Shown piece after piece: positions 35,673 to 45,380 of a stretch of 58,937 nucleotides of DNA. The stretch comes from Candidatus Dadabacteria bacterium (lineage in GTDB: Bacteria; Desulfobacterota_D; UBA1144; Nemesobacterales; JADFKM01). The DNA is taken from contig JADFKM010000005.1 in NCBI GenBank assembly GCA_022564935.1, positions 1-58,937 on the forward strand. Direction: 5' to 3'. The position numbers were made by a program, and so were the translations under genes. A model generated the notes under the pieces. The model worked only from the letters and a program-made list of their open reading frames with translations, was not told where the DNA came from and did not search any database. Within the stretch, counting starts at the first letter, position 1. Every line of letters starts with the position of its first letter.

Positions 35673-37085
35673 CTAGACGTCGTAATACAATATGAACTCG
35701 TAGGGCGTAGGTCTGAGCCTCATCGGGTCGACCTCGTTTTCGATCTTATAGTCGATCCAGGTTTGAATGGCATCGTCTGTAAAAACGTCCCCTTTGAGGA
35801 GGAACTCGTGATCATCTTCAAGCGCCTGGAGTGCATCTTCCAAAGACCCTGGGACGGACGGTATGCCTGCCATCTCTTCCGGACCCAGAGCATAGATGTC
35901 TTTGTCCATAGGCTCTCCCGGGTTGATTTTCTTCTCAATCCCGTCGAGGCCGGCCATAAGCATAGAGGAGAAGGCGAGGTAGCCGTTGCATGCGGGGTCA
36001 GGGAACCTTACCTCAAGCCTTTTTGTTTTAGGGCTTGGGGAATACATCGGGATCCTAACCCCTGCGCTCCTGTTTCTGGCCGAGTATGCCAGATTCACAG
36101 GGGCCTCAAAGCCGGGTACCAGTCTTTTGTATGAATTAGTTGTGGGGTTGCTAAAGGCGCACAGAGCTGGGGCATGTTTCAATATCCCGCCTATATAGTG
36201 CATCGCCATCTCACTCAGTCCCGCATAGCCCTTTCCCGCGAAAAGAGGCTTTTTCTTCTTCCAAAGCGACTGGTGTACGTGCATACCCGAGCCGTTGTCG
36301 TCGAAAACGGGTTTGGGCATGAAAGTCACGGTCTTACCGTGTGCAAGGGCCACGCTCCTGCAAATATATTTGTACCACATCATACTGTCGCCCATTTCCA
36401 CCAGCGGGGCGTAAACCATGTCGATTTCCGCCTGGCCGGCGGTGGAAACTTCGTGGTGGTGCTTATCAATCTTTATTCCCAGTTTCTCAAAAATCGTTAC
36501 CATCTCGGACCTGATGTCCTGGAAACTGTCTGTTGGAGGGGCTGGGAAGTACCCCTCTTTGTGTCTGGGTTTGTATCCCAAGTTGGGGTGTTCCTCTTTG
36601 CCCGAGTTCCATATACCCTCGACTGAGTCTATGTAGTAATAACCGCTGTGGGCATTCTGGTCATACCGAACGTCGTCCAGGATAAAGAACTCTAGCTCCG
36701 GGCCGAAATAAGCCGTGTCCGCTATACCTGTGCTGGAGAGATAAGCCGTGGCCTTTTTTGCGATATTTCTGGGGTCGCGTGAATAATTCTCGCGTGTTAT
36801 AGGGTCTACGATATCGCAGATAAGAACAAGAGTAATGCTTTTAAGGAATGGGTCGATCTTAGCCGTCTGGGCGTCGGGGACTACCAGCATGTCGCTAACG
36901 TTGATGGACTGCCATCCGCGTATGCTCGAGCCGTCGAAGCCGAGTCCTTCCTCGAAAGTTGCTGCTGCTAACATATGAGGGGGAGTACTGAAGTGCTGCC
37001 AGGTTCCCAAAAAATCCAGGAACCTGAAATCGATAATCTCTACTTTTTGGTCTTTGACCAGTTTTAAAACTTGGGACGGGGTCAT
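35673..37085 (-). CDS. glnA: Type I glutamine synthetase
   Basis: 470 aa, the length of GSI. It makes glutamine from glutamate, ammonia and ATP as a dodecamer. Visible motifs are [22 protein letters not shown], the [13 protein letters not shown] metal site, [12 protein letters not shown] and the ATP site NRSAGVRIP. The adenylylation site [11 protein letters not shown] keeps its Tyr, so GlnE-type control of a GSI-beta enzyme is likely. It follows glnB in the same direction, 74 bp away, under the sigma-54 promoter upstream of glnB, and ends at a clear terminator. Confidence 0.97.
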   Translation of the reverse strand: MTPSQVLKLVKDQKVEIIDFRFLDFLGTWQHFSTPPHMLAAATFEEGLGFDGSSIRGWQSINVSDMLVVPDAQTAKIDPFLKSITLVLICDIVDPITRENYSRDPRNIAKKATAYLSSTGIADTAYFGPELEFFILDDVRYDQNAHSGYYYIDSVEGIWNSGKEEHPNLGYKPRHKEGYFPAPPTDSFQDIRSEMVTIFEKLGIKIDKHHHEVSTAGQAEIDMVYAPLVEMGDSMMWYKYICRSVALAHGKTVTFMPKPVFDDNGSGMHVHQSLWKKKKPLFAGKGYAGLSEMAMHYIGGILKHAPALCAFSNPTTNSYKRLVPGFEAPVNLAYSARNRSAGVRIPMYSPSPKTKRLEVRFPDPACNGYLAFSSMLMAGLDGIEKKINPGEPMDKDIYALGPEEMAGIPSVPGSLEDALQALEDDHEFLLKGDVFTDDAIQTWIDYKIENEVDPMRLRPTPYEFILYYDV

Positions 37086-37159
37086 AGTGGCGAATTCCTC
37101 CTTTCATTTGTTGTCAATAAAACTAGGTTGTATTATTCGTGTTTATTTATCGTCGGAGT

Positions 37160-37543
<384 letters not shown>

Positions 37544-37549
37544 CTATAG

Positions 37550-37565
37550 TGCAATATGTATACCA
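37550..37565 (-). promoter_or_regulatory. Sigma-54 (-24/-12) promoter of glnB-glnA
   Basis: The minus strand reads TGGTATACATATTGCA, which fits the sigma-54 pattern TGG-N10-TTGC with GG and GC exactly spaced. It lies 52 nt before the glnB ATG, leaving a short leader. NtrC and NtrB, encoded 3-5 kb away, are the expected activator pair. Confidence 0.7.
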
Positions 37566-37809
37566 GATATTTATGGGTCTAGGGCCTAAAAAAATATAAA
37601 AATCAATGTAATCATAATGTTTTAATGCCTAAATTAAAAGCATATGTGTTTAAATAATAGGCATGCGACTAACATATGAATTGTACGAGAATTTACCTTG
37701 AGTTAACTAAAAGCCCGGAACAGGTACACATACTCTGCGTCGTCTAATTTCAGTTGATTATTGCACAAAGCTCAACTGGAGGGCATATCATATTTGGTGT
37801 AATATAAAG
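37566..37809. other. Intergenic region upstream of the glnB promoter
   Basis: AT-rich stretch between the end of the acyl-CoA ligase gene and the glnB promoter. It is the expected place for NtrC enhancer sites, but I could not identify a confident palindromic pair by eye. No gene is seen. Confidence 0.4.
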
Positions 37810-39537
37810 CTATTTCCTCGTGCTGAACCTAATGCCCACTTTGTTTCGGTCCCAAGTGTTATCCGTTAATTCCTTAAGCTCGGGAACTTTTACCTTTTGG
37901 GTCGCGGTCATGGGAAACCCTTCGGTATACACTTCTATAAACCTTGGAACCATGGCAACTATTACCTGATCAGCCATCCAATGGCAGAACTCTACCGGGT
38001 CAAACGTCTCTCCGGGTTTTGTCGTGATGTTCAGTTTAATTTCATCGTCGGAAACGTTGGGAAGCCTTACTCCAACCGCTATAGCTTCCTGCACCGCCGG
38101 GTGTTTCATCGCCAATGCGCTTACGGCTACAGGGTCAACGTTTTCTCCAGATACCCTTATCCTGCTGTATCTGCCGACAAAGTAATACCTCCCGTCTATG
38201 CCCCTTGCAAATATGTCGTCTGAGTTAAAGAAACCTTCCACGTCGAAAGCCTCAGCCGTTCTCTCTTTGTCCTTGAAGTATTCGTTGAGCGTTGTGTGAG
38301 GTATTAAGGGTTTTATGAAAAGTAGTCCCTTGGCCTCTTCGGGTGGTGTGGGCTCTTCGCTCGGGTCCCAGAATGGACGAACTACGACGCCGGGCTGGTG
38401 CGGGTCTCGAAGCTCGACGTAGTAGCCCTCCATGGGGTAGCCCGAGGAGCCGGATCTGTGGTCTTCGGGGTCTTTCCATAGAACCATGCCCATTTCGGTG
38501 GAGCCGTATCCGTCTATCACCCGAACCCCAAATCTCTCCTGGAACTCTTTTAAGTTTCTCGGGGCGGGAGAGCCGAGCATAATGCGTATGCTGTGCTTTT
38601 TGTCCCACTCACTCGGCGGAGCGGCCCAAAGGTATTCTGCCACCGCTCCCAGCATGTTTACACAGGTTGTTGAGCAGTTTGCAGCCCATTTCCAAAAGTT
38701 GGACGCCGAGAACCGCGTGAAAAACACGGCCGTTGCGCCTGCTGCGATGGCACTGAAAAGACACATGACCTGCGCATTGGCGTGACCGAGAGAAAGTACG
38801 CTCATAAGTGTATCTTCGCTTCTGACGCCCTGCTGCTGGAGATAGCCCCTAACGGTCATAATCACCCCACCGTGGTCTCTAACTACGCCCTTAGGCATCC
38901 CCGTTGTGCCGGAAGTAAACATGCAGCGCTCAAGGTCATGGGTTGTAATGTCGAGGCCGGGATTGTCGCTTGAGTAGCTGTCGAAGTGGTTTAAAGGTAG
39001 TGTCCTGATACCGCCTATATTGTCTGGAACATCGCTCTTGGGCCCTGTTACGAATATGGTCTTAAGATTGGTAAGCTCGCCTGATATGTCCTGAATAAAA
39101 GCTATGCTGCCCGGGTCGATGATAAGAGCTACGGCTTCGGAAAAGTTAATTACGTAAGCGAGTCTCTCGCCCTTCTCGTCCTTATTGATAGGCACCTGCA
39201 CCGCGCCTGCTTTGTGAATGGCCAGAATGGATATGACAAATTCGGGGCAGTTTAACATGTAAATGCCGACCATGCTTCCCTTGGCTACTTGAAAATCCTG
39301 CCTCAAGCCGTTTGCGATTTTATTGGCCCATTCGTTGGTTTCTTGATACGAGTAGCTGTTGGTAATGTTTCCGTCCCTATCGGCGACTTTAAACAGAATC
39401 TTCTCGGGGAATTGCTCTGCGGCTTTCTCGAGGTATCTCGTGATTGGAAGCCACTCTTTGGTGTCTTCGAGTTGTCCCAGCGGCAGAGTGCCTTCCCCAG
39501 TGTACTTTGAATCTCTCGGCTTAAATAAAAGCTGCAT
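37810..39537 (-). CDS. AMP-forming acyl-CoA synthetase (ANL family)
   Basis: 575 aa from ATG 39537, which follows AAGGAGAATTCCT; the ORF-track start 75 codons earlier is not supported. It activates a carboxylic acid to its CoA thioester through an acyl-AMP. Motifs: MFTSGTTGMPKGVVRDH (P-loop), GYGSTEMGMV (A5), the hinge region RYYFVGRYSRIRVSGENVDP and the C-terminal catalytic Lys in TATQKVKVPEL. It resembles fatty-acid or carnitine-CoA ligase-type members, but the substrate cannot be named. It could feed the PHA or mutase pathways. Confidence 0.88.
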   Translation of the reverse strand: MQLLFKPRDSKYTGEGTLPLGQLEDTKEWLPITRYLEKAAEQFPEKILFKVADRDGNITNSYSYQETNEWANKIANGLRQDFQVAKGSMVGIYMLNCPEFVISILAIHKAGAVQVPINKDEKGERLAYVINFSEAVALIIDPGSIAFIQDISGELTNLKTIFVTGPKSDVPDNIGGIRTLPLNHFDSYSSDNPGLDITTHDLERCMFTSGTTGMPKGVVRDHGGVIMTVRGYLQQQGVRSEDTLMSVLSLGHANAQVMCLFSAIAAGATAVFFTRFSASNFWKWAANCSTTCVNMLGAVAEYLWAAPPSEWDKKHSIRIMLGSPAPRNLKEFQERFGVRVIDGYGSTEMGMVLWKDPEDHRSGSSGYPMEGYYVELRDPHQPGVVVRPFWDPSEEPTPPEEAKGLLFIKPLIPHTTLNEYFKDKERTAEAFDVEGFFNSDDIFARGIDGRYYFVGRYSRIRVSGENVDPVAVSALAMKHPAVQEAIAVGVRLPNVSDDEIKLNITTKPGETFDPVEFCHWMADQVIVAMVPRFIEVYTEGFPMTATQKVKVPELKELTDNTWDRNKVGIRFSTRK

Positions 39538-39829
39538 AGGAATTCTCCTTATACATTTTGAGTTGTCATATTGGCTTGTATATTTGCAAAAAACAAAATG
39601 AGTAGGTGAAAACGTAACTATTATAAATGAATTAGTTTTTGTAGGCAATAAGAAGTCCTGATATTTTTTCAAACTTTTAATCGGAGTCCGAGAATTCTTG
39701 CCCTTGGTTTTGGGTAGAGTAATTCTTCGAAATATTAGGTCTCGGATTTCTCCATTGATCAAGAATATTCCAAATTACGGGAGATTAAGTGTATGTTGAT
39801 TTTCAAAGTTCCTGTGATAGTTTTAACTC

Positions 39830-40495
39830 ATGATTGAGGAAAAGCTTGGATATAAGTTCAAAAATCCCCAATTGCTGAGTATGGCTCTCGCTCACAGCTC
39901 TTATGCGAACGAGTTGAGTATTGAGAGCAATGAAAGGCTTGAGTTCCTGGGTGACGCAGTGCTGGGATGTGTTGTTTCAAGGTTTTTATACGACAACTAT
40001 CACGACTCCTCCGAGGGTGTGCTCTCTAAGATGAAGGGAGCAATCGTGAGCAGGACGTATATTGCCCGGTTCGCCAGGGAATTGGGCATGGATAAGATTA
40101 TCATGCTTGGCAGAGGAGAGGAGCAGACCGGCGGAAGGGAAAGGGATTCAAACCTCGGCGGCACATTCGAGGCCCTGCTTGGAGCAGTTTATCTCGACGG
40201 TGGATTTAAAAGGGCATCCGATATAGTCACAAAGCTTCTTAAGAGGTCGCTTAAAGAGTTAGAAATCTTCGAGGACCATAAGACAAGGTTGCAGGAATTT
40301 GTTCAAAAGCAGTTCAAGGTTATACCCAAATACAGAGTTATTAGAGAAGAAGGCCCTCCGCATGATAAGAGCTTTGTTGTGGAGGTTAAGATTGGCAAAA
40401 AGCCTGTCGGCAAGGGCAGTGGGAAGAATAAGAAGGAAGCCGAGCAGGAAGCTGCAAAAGAAGCTCTGCATAACCTAAGCTCCGCTCAAAGATAG
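39830..40495 (+). CDS. rnc: Ribonuclease III
   Basis: 221 aa. The signature ERLEFLGDAVLGCVVSRFLY and the second catalytic stretch GGTFEALLGAVYLDGG define the RNase III domain. A C-terminal dsRNA-binding domain follows (KTRLQEFVQKQFKVIPKYRV ... GKNKKEAEQEAAKEAL). It cleaves double-stranded RNA in rRNA and mRNA processing. It stands alone; the common partner era is absent here. A 292-bp AT-rich gap precedes it. Confidence 0.97.
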   Translation: MIEEKLGYKFKNPQLLSMALAHSSYANELSIESNERLEFLGDAVLGCVVSRFLYDNYHDSSEGVLSKMKGAIVSRTYIARFARELGMDKIIMLGRGEEQTGGRERDSNLGGTFEALLGAVYLDGGFKRASDIVTKLLKRSLKELEIFEDHKTRLQEFVQKQFKVIPKYRVIREEGPPHDKSFVVEVKIGKKPVGKGSGKNKKEAEQEAAKEALHNLSSAQR

Positions 40496-40551
40496 AAAGA
40501 GTCATGATTGTATGTACTCTCGTAGTAGGACGGGGATTATTTTAGTGGGGC

Positions 40552-42021
40552 TTAATCGCCTTTGCTTGCGGAGCGCGCAGAATTTAAGTCTCCGATACCG
40601 AGCTCATCTATTTTCTTTGAGAGCGTATTCCTATTGATTCCGAGCACTGACGCCGCCTTTTTCTTATTTCCGCTCGTCATTCTAAGTGCGGTTTCGATGA
40701 GGGGTTTTTCAACCTGTTTCATTATTATTTCAAAAATACCATGCTCAGAGTCTGATTCTACGGACTCCATTACCCCGGGAAGAACCTGATTTAACAGCTC
40801 GTCAAGCGATTGGGGCTGATTTTGTGTTGTCATGCCTAAATAAGGGGCCGCTTCCAGCAGTATGTCCTTTGTTATTATCGAATCGGAGGTGAGCACAAGT
40901 ACGCGTTTCAAGGTATTTTCAAGCTCCCTGACGTTTCCCGGCCAGTCGTAGTCGAACATCAGCTGTTTTGCTTCATTAGATACTGTCCTCTCCTCTTCAC
41001 CAAGTTCTTGAATATACTTAGCTATGAAGTGCTCAATTAGAACAGGAATGTCTTCTCGTCTTTCTCTCAGCGGGGGAATGTAGATAGAGATTGTACTTAA
41101 CCTGTAATAAAGGTCTTTTCTTAATCTACACTCATCCACCTCTTTTGGGAGATATTTGTTGGTGGATGCAATAAGCCTTATATCGACTTCAATGGGATTC
41201 TCTGCGCCGAGACGGTAGAAGCTTTTTTCTTCAAGCACCCTTAGGAGCTTTGCCTGAAGATCTATGGGCATTTCACCAATCTCGTCTAAGTGCAGGGTTC
41301 CAAGGTGGGCCTCTTCGAACCTGCCCTGTTTCCTCGTAGTAGCCCCGGTGAATGCTCCCTTTTCATACCCGAACAGCTCGCTTTCTATTAAATCTCTAGG
41401 TATAGCGGTGATGTTTACGGACACGAGTTTATGATTTTTCCTTTTACTGTTGTAGTGAATTGCCCTTGTAACCAGCTCCTTTCCGGTACCGCTCTCGCCC
41501 GATATAAGAACCGAATATTCATTTTCTGCAATGCGTCCTATGGATTTGTATATCTTTAACATTTCGGGGGAGCTGCCAATCAGGTCCTGTGTGAGCTCAA
41601 AGCCGGCGGACTCATTAAGCTCACCACGGAGTATTTTCAGCTTTTTGGAGTTTTCATAGCTTGATATCGCTCGCTGTGAGGTGATTGCAATTTCGTCCAG
41701 ATCGAATGGTTTTGCAATATAGTCATAGGCTCCCAGTTTCATGGCTTCAATGGCGTTCTTCATGGTGTTTTGAGCCGTTATAATGATTACAGGGGTTTGT
41801 ACCTCGGCGGTCCTCAACTCTTCAAACACCTCAAGTCCGCCCATATCGGGAAGTTTTAGATCGAGAATAATGAGCGAGAGGGATCTGTCGGTTCCCTTTT
41901 TAAGAGCCTCATTTCCGCTTGAGGCGTATTCTATGGAGTAACCTGCTTTTTCCATATGCCGGCCGATTACCCAGCGAATGCTCTCTTCGTCGTCTACTAC
42001 AAGTATTTTTTTATTCACCAT
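40552..42021 (-). CDS. ntrC: Nitrogen regulator NtrC (sigma-54 activator)
   Basis: 489 aa. The receiver acceptor Asp is in [13 protein letters not shown] and the Lys in [12 protein letters not shown]. The AAA+ domain has the Walker [18 protein letters not shown], the sigma-54 loop [14 protein letters not shown] and the R-finger region [14 protein letters not shown]. The C-terminal Fis-type helix-turn-helix is [20 protein letters not shown], with the NRNTLxKKI ending typical of NtrC. Downstream of ntrB by 53 bp. The glnB-glnA sigma-54 promoter 3 kb away is the obvious target. Confidence 0.93.
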   Translation of the reverse strand: MVNKKILVVDDEESIRWVIGRHMEKAGYSIEYASSGNEALKKGTDRSLSLIILDLKLPDMGGLEVFEELRTAEVQTPVIIITAQNTMKNAIEAMKLGAYDYIAKPFDLDEIAITSQRAISSYENSKKLKILRGELNESAGFELTQDLIGSSPEMLKIYKSIGRIAENEYSVLISGESGTGKELVTRAIHYNSKRKNHKLVSVNITAIPRDLIESELFGYEKGAFTGATTRKQGRFEEAHLGTLHLDEIGEMPIDLQAKLLRVLEEKSFYRLGAENPIEVDIRLIASTNKYLPKEVDECRLRKDLYYRLSTISIYIPPLRERREDIPVLIEHFIAKYIQELGEEERTVSNEAKQLMFDYDWPGNVRELENTLKRVLVLTSDSIITKDILLEAAPYLGMTTQNQPQSLDELLNQVLPGVMESVESDSEHGIFEIIMKQVEKPLIETALRMTSGNKKKAASVLGINRNTLSKKIDELGIGDLNSARSASKGD

Positions 42022-42074
42022 ATATATTTGTACGGCGTGTTGTTAGATTTTAACCGTTCATTATAAATAAACGG

Positions 42075-43145
42075 CTACTTTGTATTTTCAAATACCGGCA
42101 TATAAACTTTGAAAGTCGTTCCGATCCCGGGTTCGCTCTCAACTATAATAGCCCCCTCGTGTTTGGAGATAATTTGATAGGCCGAGAACAGTCCTAGTCC
42201 GGTCCCGTTTGATTTTGTGCTGTAAAAGGGCTCATAGATCTTTGAGAGGAGCTTGCTAGGTATGCCGATGCCGTTATCTTTTATTTCGATCGATATAGAG
42301 TTTTTTCCGTTCAGCTTATAATCGCTTACCCACCTGGTGGTTATCTCCACCTTTCCTTTGCCGTTTACAGCGTGAATGGAGTTTTGGATTAAATTTAAAA
42401 ATACCTGCTTTAAAGAGTCCCTATCTGCGTGTATTGGAGGAAGTGTTACATCAAAGTTTAGCACGAATTCTATATGCTCGTTTTCAGCTGAGCGGGATTC
42501 AAGGTACTCAATCTCTCTTATAAACTCATGAACATCTACCTTATCGAATTTCTCCACCGAGAAAGGCTCAAGGTTTTTAAGCGAATTCAAAAGGGATACG
42601 AGCCTGTCGGTTTCTTTCATTATAATCGTCGCGCAGTCAGAAGTGTTTATACTGTCATCTTCAACTGAGAGCATTTGCGCGGCGCCCCTGATTCCGCTAA
42701 GGGGGTTTTTGAGTTCATGTGCCAGTCCCCAAATAAGCTCCGGGAGTGCGGAGGTCTGAGATTTCTGTAGGTTCTTTTCCGCTAAGAACTTGATGGCCTG
42801 GTAATCCTTAATCTGCAGTACAGCCCCTATAGGGACGCCGGCGGAGGAAAATATCGGACCTGCAATAGGCTGGATGGAAAACTTGGCTCCGCCTTTAAAG
42901 ACAGGGCTCATAACGTCGCCGAATAGGGTGCGCTCCTCCCTCATGGCTTTGATAACCAACTCTTCAATTTCTTCGGGAATAATTTCTCGCGAAGGCCTGC
43001 CTATGGCTTTTGTCCTCGAGGTCATGAACATCGTTTCAGCTGGATCGTTGAGGTTTAGAATGAAAAGGTCTTTATCAAAAACCACTATTGCGTCGGGCAG
43101 CGAGTCGAATATCTTTTCAAGGGTGATTTCGCCGTTTTTTACCAT
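42075..43145 (-). CDS. ntrB: Nitrogen sensor kinase NtrB
   Basis: 356 aa, no membrane segment. A PAS domain (LEKIFDSLPDAIVVFDKDLF) is followed by the H-box LIWGLAHELKNPLSGIRGAA, N-box FLNLIQNSIHAVNG, G1 IKDNGIGIPSKL and G2 GTGLGLFSAYQI. A cytosolic PAS-kinase with the HELKNPL box, directly before ntrC, is the NtrB pattern. PII (GlnB) would control its kinase/phosphatase balance. No ribosome site is obvious at the ATG. Confidence 0.92.
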   Translation of the reverse strand: MVKNGEITLEKIFDSLPDAIVVFDKDLFILNLNDPAETMFMTSRTKAIGRPSREIIPEEIEELVIKAMREERTLFGDVMSPVFKGGAKFSIQPIAGPIFSSAGVPIGAVLQIKDYQAIKFLAEKNLQKSQTSALPELIWGLAHELKNPLSGIRGAAQMLSVEDDSINTSDCATIIMKETDRLVSLLNSLKNLEPFSVEKFDKVDVHEFIREIEYLESRSAENEHIEFVLNFDVTLPPIHADRDSLKQVFLNLIQNSIHAVNGKGKVEITTRWVSDYKLNGKNSISIEIKDNGIGIPSKLLSKIYEPFYSTKSNGTGLGLFSAYQIISKHEGAIIVESEPGIGTTFKVYMPVFENTK

Positions 43146-43372
43146 GACACTATTATACTTAAATATGAGATAAAGATATTCAAGTTAGTAATAGCTAATA
43201 TCCATCGTGTAAATAACTTTTTTAACATACCGGCGTTAAGTTTATAGAAACCGTATTAAAATCCTTCTTCACATAAATAAGCTGTGCCTTGGAATTAGAT
43301 TTTCTAATTTTTTAAATTAATATTTCGTAATAGTACATTGTTATCATTCAAAAAATAATTTTCAGCCAAGTA
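43146..43372. other. AT-rich intergenic region upstream of ntrB
   Basis: About 225 bp of AT-rich DNA between the divergent ntrB start and the plus-strand promoter at 43373. No gene or clear minus-strand promoter was recognised. Confidence 0.4.
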
Positions 43373-43402
43373 TTGACTTAAGACAAAAACGAACATTATA
43401 AT
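43373..43402 (+). promoter_or_regulatory. Sigma-70-type promoter before a truncated ORF
   Basis: TTGACT (43373-43378), an 18-nt spacer and a perfect TATAAT (43397-43402). Transcription would start about 25 nt before the ATG of the 43-codon frame. Confidence 0.55.
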
Positions 43403-43434
43403 TTCGGTAAATTTAATAAATGTAGGCATACATC

Positions 43435-43566
43435 ATGAGTGCAGATTCAATCGTGGATAGATGTATGAAGGAAATACCTAAGTGTGTAGCTGCCGGAGTG
43501 GTAGATATGGAGACCGGCATAGGGGTGTCAATCTTCATTTACAGAATACCAACCTTAACCACCTGA
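43435..43566 (+). pseudogene. Truncated N-terminus of a small unknown protein
   Basis: A 43-codon frame, too short for the ORF track. It reads MSADSIVDRCMKEIPKCVAA then GVVDMETG, which looks like a genuine protein start. It resembles the opening of small bacterial proteins with a 'C-x-AAGVVDMETG' stretch, perhaps roadblock/LC7-like (weak recollection). After METG the sequence becomes unrelated (IGVSIFIYRIPTLTT) and stops, 77 bp before the end of hom. A good promoter is retained, so the truncation may be recent. Confidence 0.45.
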
Positions 43567-43642
43567 TTTGGCATTAGAGCAGCTCCTCAGAAAAAAACCG
43601 TTATTAGGGCTAACTATTTGTCAGATGACGCATTAAAAACTC

Positions 43643-44950
43643 TCAAACGTCAACGATCCTTAGAAATACGTTTTTGCCCTTACTAATTTCCAGCTTTTCT
43701 ATTTCCGCTAAAGCTGCTAGCAGATTTTTCTCGACGATATCGTGAGTCATTATCACCACCGGCACATCGCCTCCGCCATGGTGTCTGCCCTTCTGGATGA
43801 CGGATTCGATACCGACATGGTTCTTCCCCAGTATGTTCGCGACTCTGCCAAGCTCACCCGGAGTGTCTTCGAGCTGGAATCTCACGTAGAACCTGGAAAC
43901 TAAATCTCCAGGGTCAAGCAATGTCGTCTTTGAGGTCGGGGTGTCTTGAAAAAATTTAGGGATTGATGAGTGGGTTTTGTTATGATGGATATTTTTTGCT
44001 ATCTGAACGTCATCACTTACCACTGCGCTTGCAGTAGGCATCATGCCCGCTCCGAGGCCGTAGAGCATGGTTGGGCCCACGACATCTCCCTCGATGTGTA
44101 TGGCGTTAAACGCGCCTGATACGTCCGCGAGGGGGGTGGCTTTTTTTATCAGGGCCGGGTGAACGCCGATTTCAATACCCTCCTCCACGGCTTTTGCGAT
44201 GGACAGGAGCTTTATTGCGTATCCGAATTCATCCGCGAACGATATATCGAGCGGAGTTATGTGACGAATCCCTTCGACGGGGATGGTGTCGAATTCGAGG
44301 AAGACCCCGAACGAGAGCATAGCAAGGATGGAAATTTTGTGTGCGGCATCTATACCGTCGATATCGAATGTCGGGTCTGCTTCTGCATAGCCCTGCTCTT
44401 GTGCCTGTTTCAGTACTTCGGCAAAGTCACTTCCATCTTGAGTCATTTTGGAAAGTATATAGTTTGTGGTGCCGTTCAGAATTCCATATATTGATTTAAT
44501 GTGGTTTGCCACGTAGCCCTCGCGCACTACCCTTATAACGGGGATTCCACCGCCGACGCTGGCCTCAAAGCCCACATCAACGCCTTTTTCAGAGGCAGCG
44601 GTGAATATTTCTTTTCCATGGTGAGCGAGAAGGGCTTTATTAGCCGTAACCACGTGTTTGTTGTTCTTTATTGATTCGATGATGAAGTCTTTGGCAACGG
44701 TAGTGCCTCCTATCAGCTCGATAATGATATGTATAGAGTCGTCATGAATAAGCTCCGCTGCGTCGGTAGTGAATTGCGATCTTGGGATTTCAACCGGCCT
44801 CTTTCTATCGGGGTCGATATCGGCGATTTTCTTGATCGCTAATTCCGCGCCGAGTCTTTTTTCGATTATCTGCTTATTTTCGGTGAGGACTTTATATACG
44901 CCGCATCCCACTGTGCCTGCTCCAATTAAGCCTATGTTAATAACGCCCAT
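43643..44950 (-). CDS. hom: Homoserine dehydrogenase
   Basis: 435 aa, full length. It reduces aspartate semialdehyde to homoserine for threonine and methionine. The NAD(P) site reads NIGLIGAGTVGCGVYKVL, then VTANKALLAHHGKEIF. The catalytic core is YGILNGTTNYILSKM and AEADPTFDIDGIDAAHK. A C-terminal ACT domain (RFYVRFQLEDTPGELGRVAN ... PVVIMTHDIVEKNLLAALAE) gives threonine feedback. AAGGAG lies nine bases before the ATG. It stands alone. Confidence 0.97.
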   Translation of the reverse strand: MGVINIGLIGAGTVGCGVYKVLTENKQIIEKRLGAELAIKKIADIDPDRKRPVEIPRSQFTTDAAELIHDDSIHIIIELIGGTTVAKDFIIESIKNNKHVVTANKALLAHHGKEIFTAASEKGVDVGFEASVGGGIPVIRVVREGYVANHIKSIYGILNGTTNYILSKMTQDGSDFAEVLKQAQEQGYAEADPTFDIDGIDAAHKISILAMLSFGVFLEFDTIPVEGIRHITPLDISFADEFGYAIKLLSIAKAVEEGIEIGVHPALIKKATPLADVSGAFNAIHIEGDVVGPTMLYGLGAGMMPTASAVVSDDVQIAKNIHHNKTHSSIPKFFQDTPTSKTTLLDPGDLVSRFYVRFQLEDTPGELGRVANILGKNHVGIESVIQKGRHHGGGDVPVVIMTHDIVEKNLLAALAEIEKLEISKGKNVFLRIVDV

Positions 44951-45031
44951 TAAACATTTCTCCTTAAATGACTATCAAACGTAAAATATCTTGAACACGC
45001 CAGGTTGTGTATTCTAACAAATTCAGTGCAA

Positions 45032-45059
45032 TTGACAATAAATTATACTAGGCTAATTT
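45032..45059 (+). promoter_or_regulatory. Probable promoter of tRNA-Ala
   Basis: TTGACA (45032-45037), a 16-nt spacer and TAATTT (45054-45059), about 30 bp before the tRNA 5' end. Confidence 0.45.
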
Positions 45060-45090
45060 ATATGAAATTATTTAGCGGGACTCTGATTGT

Positions 45091-45166
45091 GGGGCCGTAG
45101 CTCAGATGGGAGAGCGCCTGAATGGCATTCAGGAGGTCGAGGGTTCGAGCCCCTTCGGCTCCACCA
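45091..45166 (+). tRNA. tRNA-Ala (anticodon GGC)
   Basis: 76 nt with encoded CCA. The acceptor arm GGGGCCG pairs with CGGCTCC (one G-U), the anticodon stem CCTGA/TCAGG encloses the loop ATGGCAT (anticodon GGC), and the T arm has GGTTCGAGCC. All positions fit a standard cloverleaf. Confidence 0.97.
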
Positions 45167-45179
45167 ATGATTTCAAGGG

Positions 45180-45235
45180 GTTACGTAACACCTACTTTAA
45201 ACTGAATTTTCATTGTTACAGTTATTGCTACAGTA
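45180..45235. repeat. Palindrome and 12-bp tandem repeat just after the tRNA 3' end
   Basis: GTTACGTAAC (45180-45189) is a perfect palindrome 13 bp after the CCA. ATTGTTACAGTT and ATTGCTACAGTA follow in tandem (45212-45235, two mismatches). Short arms of this kind beside a tRNA 3' end can be relics of an integrase attachment site. No integrase gene is present. Confidence 0.3.
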
Positions 45236-45266
45236 AAGGGTGAAATTTCTCACTATCAGGCAGTCC

Positions 45267-45320
45267 TAACACCCTGCAAATACGAAAAAAACCGGAGCAC
45301 TTTTCGGAGAGCGCCCCGGT
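45267..45320. repeat. 54-nt direct repeat, copy 1 (with minus-strand terminator)
   Basis: Matches 48217-48270 at 52 of 54 positions in the same orientation. The pair brackets the two secreted-paralogue genes. On the minus strand this copy has a 10-bp stem ACCGGGGCGC / GTGCTCCGGT followed by seven T residues (45291-45285), 60 bp after the 45381 stop. Confidence 0.85.
45285..45320 (-). terminator. Rho-independent terminator of the secreted-paralogue operon
   Basis: Hairpin (10-bp stem with two G-U pairs) followed by TTTTTTT on the minus strand, inside direct-repeat copy 1, just after the gene ending at 45381. Confidence 0.75.
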
Positions 45321-45380
45321 TTAATATCAATTAAGGAGGAAGAATAATCTAACTCGTTAATCTCATGCTTATATTCAGTC

